Part shown: positions 36,565 to 64,000 of the stretch, piece by piece
Layout: each line of letters opens with the position of its first letter
Numbering within the stretch: position 1 is the stretch's first letter
Assembly (NCBI GenBank): GCA_025618425.1
Contig: CM046837.1
Location: 26,221,793-26,285,792 of the forward strand
DNA: 64,000 bases
Direction of reading: 5' to 3'
From: Heliocidaris tuberculata
Taxonomy: Eukaryota; Echinodermata; Echinoidea; Camarodonta; Echinometridae
Notes under the pieces: model-generated
The model's database searches: none
What the model was told of the DNA's origin: nothing
What the model saw: only the letters and a program-made list of their open reading frames with translations
Translations under genes and position numbers: made by a program

Positions 36565-36767
36565 TACTGTATAAGCTGTTTTTTTCGCTTACAGATATTT
36601 TCGCGATTTTGGACTAGGTAGGGAAATTCGCGAGGGTTTAATTTCGCGATTTTTGTGATGTTTTTGTTACTATAAACAGCTATATATTGAAGTGGAAATT
36701 TTCGCGAGGACCGACTCGCGAAAATCGCGAAAATAAAACCACCGCGAAAATAACCACTTATACAGTA
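36565..36767. mobile_element. Palindromic MITE rich in TTCGCG
   Basis: Ends TACTGTATAAGCTG and, on the other strand, TACTGTATAAGTGG, with TTTTCGCGATTTT and CGCGAAAATCGCG pairing inside. Confidence 0.8.
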
Positions 36768-37212
36768 CTTAGCATGTACACTTGTAGCCCTTTCTTCTCA
36801 TCATCATAAGTTATTCATTTAGTGTGCAGTGAGTGGGTGTAAGGTGCAAAAACATGTAAGAATCAAATGGTCATCTGAATTGAAAAATATTCAAACATCG
36901 AACATGTATGTGTATACAATATTATTAAGCACTGGTGTGCCGCAATGAACTGAGTAACATTTTGTGATGGAATTATTGAAATTTCTTTTCTTTTCCTTGA
37001 AACTTTGCGTAATTGAACTTAAACGGACCACATTATATACTTTAAAGTGATCCTGTTACATGTCTTCTGTTTTTCATGTGTCATTTGTGTCAATCAAATG
37101 TTCCAGTGCAATTGAAAAGTAATTTAATTTTCTTTTTTGTTTTCATGAATAAAGATAAGATGATTTCTATGTATGGCCTTTGTCTTGTGCTTCTGTATGT
37201 GTATATATCTAG

Positions 37213-38403
37213 TACTAGGTGTTACAAAAAACATTTCCCACTCTTGATCCTTAATCCTATATATCAGATAACACTGTCATTGATATGAGTAATAGCTGAA
37301 TAGTGTACAATTTAGTTGGAGGTGATTTGAATATGAAAGCATAAATAAGTTTCATTAAATCCATGATTAATTTTAAAGTTAGGTTCCAGATTTTGGTCAA
37401 ATTTTAACCCTCTGTACAAAACTTGAACTTTACACAGGAACCAATGATGTGTATGTGAGTGTGTGCTTACAATGACCCTGAACAGTGGACATGAATACCA
37501 CCTTTTCAGAGCTCTGCTGACCAGGCTTTTGGTCTCTTGCTCCAAGGCACATGAATGCTTTATTAATAATTCATGATGGATTGCCCTGGGCACTGCTAGT
37601 CTGAATTCATGGTAAAGGGTAAAATGCATGCACATGAAAAAAGTAAGCACATGTTTCCATGTGCTTGCATACACTACATTTCATTCCAGCTAACAATCAT
37701 TTTCATCATTATCATCATCATCACTGTCACTATCATGATCATCATTATTAGCAGCAGCATTATCATCACCATCATAATCATCGTTATCATTATCATAATC
37801 GTTATCATAATCATCACTATCATCACTATCATTGTCATTATCATCACTATCATTATCATCATCACTATCATCTTCGTCATCATCATCACTATCATCTTCG
37901 TCATCTTCATCATCATCATCATCAAGGACATCAATATTCCTATCCTTTGAATGACTTAAATCACTTCGCATTACTTTGATTGCTTCAAAATCCATTAAAA
38001 TGACATTTCAGTGAAATGACTTTACACAGTTAATGCCAGAGGATGAATAAAGACTAGCTGTGATAGTGGAATTCCTCATGAATAAATAATAAAGCATTCA
38101 AACCCTGGCCATTGTCCAGGACCATTGTCTGGGTGTTAACCACACACTCCCATACACACCAATTGACCCCTGTGCAAAGTTAAAGTTTTGTACAGAGGGT
38201 TGAAAATAGAGCAAAATCTGAACCCTAACTTAAAAATTAATCTTGAATTTAATGAAACTGATTTATGCTTTCATTTTTAAATTACCTCCAACTAAATTGT
38301 ACACTATTCAGCTATTGCTCATATCAATGTCAGTGTTATCTGATATATAGTTTTTGAACTATTAAGGATCAAAAGTTGGAAATGTTTTTTGTAACACCTA
38401 GTA
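37213..38403. mobile_element. 1.2-kb foldback element with an (ATC)n core
   Basis: Ends TACTAGGTGTTACAAAAAAC on both strands with arms of about 280 bases (37213-37490 against 38120-38403). The centre contains the ATC repeat at 37695-37925. It abuts the next element directly. Confidence 0.8.
37695..37925 (+). repeat. (ATC)n imperfect microsatellite
   Basis: Interrupted trinucleotide repeat in the centre of the foldback element. The open frames across it are artefacts. Confidence 0.92.
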
Positions 38404-39280
38404 TTAAACGAGAATTAACCCCAGAATATAAATGTACTTATGTTCAAAGGTGTAATATATTCTTAATCATTAGCTTGTATCACTTTAGAAATGAAATATC
38501 AGAAAAGGGTTTAAATCAAGACATTCTAGCACACGGTATCATCTGCTAACACTTTACATGGGGGATGCCACTTTCTTGATGATATGGAGTTGTACATGAA
38601 CCAATGGAAACCATTCCAGTCAGGAAGATATTTTTAATCCTAGAGCTAAATTGCTTCTCTTCATTACAAAACATCCCCATATATGATGGAAAATATATAA
38701 CAGGTGTAAACACATATTCTAATATTTGATAGATTTCTTTTTAAATTCTCTGGTTTTGCTAAATAGAAATCGATTTCTTGGGCTTGCCTGGCAGAGCAGA
38801 ACATAATTTATACAACGTGCATTCTAACTATTGAAGTCCATTATCTCAAAGCAGGTGAATGCATAGTTTGTCACTATTGACGCTCGGGGGGAAAAAAAAA
38901 ATTTGAATTAATTTGCTCTGTCACGTACGTCATAGTATCAAGAAAATAGATTTCTAATTAGTAAAATAATTTTCAAAGAAATATAAAACAAATTTTCGTT
39001 TTTAGAATATATATATATCTGTTCAATATTTTAAATCTCAAATGGGATTTTGTATCAGGAAGAAAGACAATTTTGCATTCAAATTAAAAATATCTTTATG
39101 TACACATCAAGAAAGTGGCAACCCCCAGGTATCGCTAGCAGACGATAAATTTTGCTAAGAAAATCTTGATTTATACCGATCTCGTATATTTTAATGCAAA
39201 ACTACGTAAGACAACAAGAAGGAATAGATTACATCTTTGAATATAAGCACATTTATATTTTGAGGTTAATTCCCCTTTAA
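38404..39280 (+). mobile_element. 877-bp TTAA-flanked element, copy 1
   Basis: TTAA then ACGAGAATTAACCCCAGAAT at the left; TTGAGGTTAATTCCCCT then TTAA at the right. It is alignable end to end with 43934-44817. No coding capacity. Confidence 0.85.
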
Positions 39281-39650
39281 GTTTGCAGTGCATGCCTTGG
39301 GGTGGTGTGGATGGCAGCAGAAATAATGAAAAGGCACAGTTAAAAATAAGTAGTAAAGATTTCTCTTTATTAATGAAAAAAAAACAAAAGAGGGTATGTG
39401 ATTAGTCATGTGTGTAACATCTGCCAATGATTCTTCAATGTACATGTATGGTATCAAATATTGCACTTTAAACAATGCTGGAACAAAGAGGAAACGGAAG
39501 GAACAAAAATGTGACGTAAAAAATGTTTTTGAACCTTACAATCGTTGGGAAACAACCTCCTAAAAGTATAAACATGATCACACAGGTATTTGAGAGATCA
39601 GTACTTTCAAATTATTATGAGTCCAAGTGGAGAAAATATATATACGTGTA

Positions 39651-39827
39651 CAGTGGAAACTCAGTATAAAGAGGTCTGTTATAACAATATTCCTGATATA
39701 ACAAGGTAATATTCTGGTCCCAGCTCTTCACATTCAGTTGTTTTTTTTAACCTGATATAATGAGATTCCTGCAATAACAAGGTAATTTTGATGGTCCCAA
39801 GGACCTCGTTATACTGAGTTTCTACTG
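39651..39827. mobile_element. pogo-like MITE with TA duplication
   Basis: Ends CAGTGGAAACTCAGTATAA and, on the other strand, CAGTAGAAACTCAGTATAAC, flanked by TA at 39649-39650 and 39828-39829. An internal inverted ATAACAAGGTAAT pair is present. The end sequence is typical of pogo/Tigger non-autonomous elements. Confidence 0.85.
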
Positions 39828-39922
39828 TATTGTATTGTCCATTTGATGCTCCTATACAACCAACAGGAAACCTATCAAAGTTTTTCTGATGAGTTGAAGA
39901 TTTGTAATCATAAGTGGTCACA

Positions 39923-40235
39923 GAACAATTTCAGCTTTGTCACTCAAAGGGCAACCTTGAGCAATTTGCATTATTGCATATTAAAATCCAACGCATTGTT
40001 CATCTTACAATGTAACCTGTGATGCAATGAACCAGGGAATTGTATCATATCACAGGTTTCATTGCACAAAATTAACAACACTGTTAGCATGGGGTGCAGC
40101 ATGCACCCTGTATGTAAATTGTCTTGGGCTGTTTGACATTGCCTATGTATGCTTATGCAAAATGCTCACACAAGCCTCAAAGTTGCTTTTGGGGCAACAA
40201 AGCTGAAATTGTTCGGAGACAACATGGGATCACAA
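39923..40235. repeat. Imperfect inverted repeat
   Basis: GAACAATTTCAGCTTTGT at the left returns inverted near 40197-40214. CAAAGGGCAACCTTGA pairs loosely with CAAAGTTGCTTTTGG. Probably a decayed MITE. Confidence 0.55.
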
Positions 40236-42050
40236 ATCAAAAAAAAAAAATTTCAACGGAAAGAACTTTTCAAGGTTGATGAAATGTCAAGTCAACTATG
40301 TAGCATACATGTACATGTAGTGTTTCTTCCCCACGAAAACCAATATAACTGCATGCCATGATTTAACTCATTTGAAGACAAACAGTGTTAATACTAGAAT
40401 ACTTTGAAGTGAAATGAAAATTGTTTAATGGGCATAAACCTACTGCAAGGCTTGAAAAAAAAGAAACACTAATATGGCACCTTTCTTTTTGTCTCATTTG
40501 ATGCCACCGAAATTGAACTGAATTGAATTCATCCCATAAGTTCATTTCTGGTTCATATAGGTAGTTCATTCGTTCAGTTTGCTTGCTTGAACACTGAAAA
40601 ATCTTTCTAACAGACTCCATGTATATCCATACCCCACCTCATATCATGTGGCTCCTATAAGAATTGATAAACTCTGCCCTTACTTCATTAGCACCATCAC
40701 TGATTGGGTTCATGAAATATAACATATAATAATAATGACACTGAGGATTCCAAAGAAACTGTAAACTGGCCAGGTATTTAAGCATAGTTTGCTAATCAGG
40801 GCACATGTACATGCTTATAAAGCAAAGTCAAGAGACAAGAAGAATGCAACACCTCAAAAAGACATACATGTACTCTATAAAAGATACAATGTCATAAACA
40901 GAAGATCATTCCAAAAAGGCTAATCCCTGCTTTGGCAGGGGGAATGGCTGTTAACAGTATGTTGCTTTGTTGTACAGTAATATCAATAACATGTACATGA
41001 AGCATCACTTTTGATCACAATTGTGAATTTTTGTGTGATCGGTGATCTTGATTTTTCACTGCATGACTGCCCTTACATGGAAAGTACTTAATATATTCAA
41101 ATAGCATCCTCTGATAACTGAATCAATCCTTTCCATGACTCTACTCTGAGCTGAGGTATGGATGCCAAAAACAAAACTTTCACACCAACATTTAACACAT
41201 TTCCTGAGATAAAAGTTCATGAGAAATAAGCACAAGATCAGAAGAGGCAAATTCAATCAACCTAGCAAAAACTGTCTTCTGTTTTACAGCAAACAGATAC
41301 CACATACAGAAATTGGCATAAAACAGCAGCTTTTTCATCTCTTGGTTGAAATAAACATACATGAAGTACGAAAGTGAAAAGAACCTTTTTCTATATAATA
41401 ATGTAAACAAAGTACCCAGTCAGCTGTCAATGGAAGACTTAACAAAGAAGTTTTGACTTTCTTCTTCCTATTCCTTTTCTCTCTTGCACATGCTCTCTCC
41501 CTCTCGCTCTTTCACTCTCTCTCTCTCTTCTTTCTTCACTACCCTTTTGCTTTAGATTCTCCTTAATCTTTCAAACTCATCAATATCAACTTGTTTCCTT
41601 TTAACTAAGATATTCTGTCACATCACCACAATATCTCATCTCAAAAAAAGTAATTAGTGCTTTACTCTTACTGAAAATACAGAATAATCTGCTCTTTTCC
41701 TCCTTTCTCACCAGATTTCTTACTTTCACTTTTTCTCTTAATTACTCACTCTTCACTACAAGTTCAACCTGTAATAACATTTTTCTTGTTCAGTTTGGTT
41801 TATCGACTTCTGTTTCAAATATCTAAAATAGCAGCATTTGACATGTGCATATAAAGGAATCTGCACACACTTATCACAAATTTAGACCCAAGTAGCACAG
41901 ACGATGCACTCTCATTTTCCTTTTCTTACTAAATAGAAAATATAGAATCGATGTGTATCAGGAAGTATCATCATCATCATCATGATGTCATTGTACAAAG
42001 TTCTAAGAATTCATACTGCTTCCTTTTCAAGTGCAAGAACTAATGAAACT

Positions 42051-42482
42051 AGGCCAGTATTCAGTTCAAAACGCACATTAAGTATTAAAGTAAAGTACTA
42101 AGTATTTGGCTCGGATAAGTAATCTGGCTTAAATCGTATTCAGATCAAATCTAAGTATTTTACTTTAGCAAGCCGACTTTAGGGCAAAATACTTACCCAC
42201 AGCCATTGTGACAGCCAGTCCAAAAGAATGCGCAATAAATGCGCACTTATATAATTTGCTTTTGCGCTGATTATATGTATGAAAGCCACATGCCAGCCAA
42301 TTGAGGCTTTCATAGTAATTGGCTTACATGTAAGTCTGCTAGTGAGCTTTCTTTAGGGTAAAATAATTAGCCAAAATATTCAATGAATACCACAGTTCCT
42401 TTAGTATTTTAACCTAGCCGAAAACTCAGTAAATTACTCTTATTTCGTACTAAAGTACCGGTACTGAATTGAATACGGGCCC
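42051..42482. mobile_element. MITE-like element near the BRWD 3' end
   Basis: Ends GGCCAGTATTCAGTTCAAAA and, on the other strand, GGGCCCGTATTCAATTCAGT. Interior pairs of AAGTAAAGTACTAAG words. It may lie in the BRWD 3' UTR. Confidence 0.6.
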
Positions 42483-42870
42483 AGACTTACATGTAGGATC
42501 TGATTATCACAAGATTTTGAATTTCCTGCAAAAACATCAGTAAATGCCTGTGAACTTTCGAATAGCTTTATGAAAATTTTGATGAAAATCTTGACCAAAA
42601 TCTAGAGCTTTGAGTCTTACTGCATCAGAGGCAACAGTGCCACACATGTCCCAGTAACAACTGAGATACACTGTAAGGTAGTCCAAGTCAGGAATTACAT
42701 CCCAGAATTTCAACCCTGAAGTTTTGGTATGACATCTTGAAATGTCCCCACCCATCACACTAATTTCAGATGATATTTCTATCTGTTGTGCCTAACAGAG
42801 CAAACTAGAGTACTTGTTTTTATACATCCCTGATATATAATGCTGTAAGCTGCAGCATCTCACACTTGTG

Positions 42871-64000
<21,130 letters not shown>

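Larger units (their letters stand above)
32861..42870. other. Intergenic region between convergent genes
   Basis: Apart from the elements listed separately, I see no gene. It must contain both 3' UTRs. AATAAA words at 35451, 36115 and 37149 (+ strand) and TTTATT at 39366 (- strand) are only candidate poly(A) signals. 33881-35064, 35403-36564, 36768-37212, 40236-42050 and 42483-42870 hold nothing I can name. Confidence 0.6.

Noticed and set aside
37609..37995. Long open frames on both strands (Ile-rich, Met-rich, Asp-rich)
   Set aside because: All are readings of the ATC repeat inside a foldback element.

Overview
This is an intron-rich, AT-rich animal nuclear window. It holds two convergent protein-coding genes embedded in dense mobile-element debris. 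The frequent tacatgta-type words, introns mostly of 0.3-1.5 kb, many short inverted-repeat transposons, a tRNA-derived SINE family and an apparently single BRWD/PHIP-type gene suggest a marine invertebrate deuterostome, most likely an echinoderm such as a sea urchin. The species is inferred, not proven.

Left half (+ strand, 1407-32544): a complete SMCR8 homologue. I reconstruct 21 coding exons. The joined coding length is 3228 nt (1075 codons plus stop), and phase agrees at every junction. It encodes the longin-DENN subunit of the C9orf72-SMCR8-WDR41 complex, with the catalytic arginine conserved. One intron (27907-28442) uses a GC donor.

Middle (32545-42870): about 10.3 kb between the two stop codons. 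It starts with a tandem array copying the last SMCR8 codons and stop, then holds several inverted-repeat elements with no convincing gene.

Right half (- strand, 42871-63686 and beyond the window end): the 3' 22 coding exons of a BRWD1/BRWD3/PHIP homologue (4293 nt, 1430 residues plus stop). They cover the end of the WD40 propeller, the Tudor-like region, two bromodomains, long acidic segments and the conserved basic C-terminus. The N-terminus lies beyond 64000.

Mobile elements: a hAT-like element with an 8-bp duplication, a TTAA-type MITE nested inside a TA-flanked element, several more TTAA-flanked families, a 1.67-kb foldback element in SMCR8 intron 11, a pogo-like MITE, and at least four SINE copies. 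The most unusual are four copies of two repeat families built to one plan: a terminal hairpin, a GGACG-rich stretch, and a tandem array full of AGGTCA half-sites spaced as DR1, DR3 or DR4. The two genes have no evident functional link: SMCR8 acts in autophagy and lysosomal signalling, BRWD/PHIP in chromatin reading and ubiquitin-ligase targeting.
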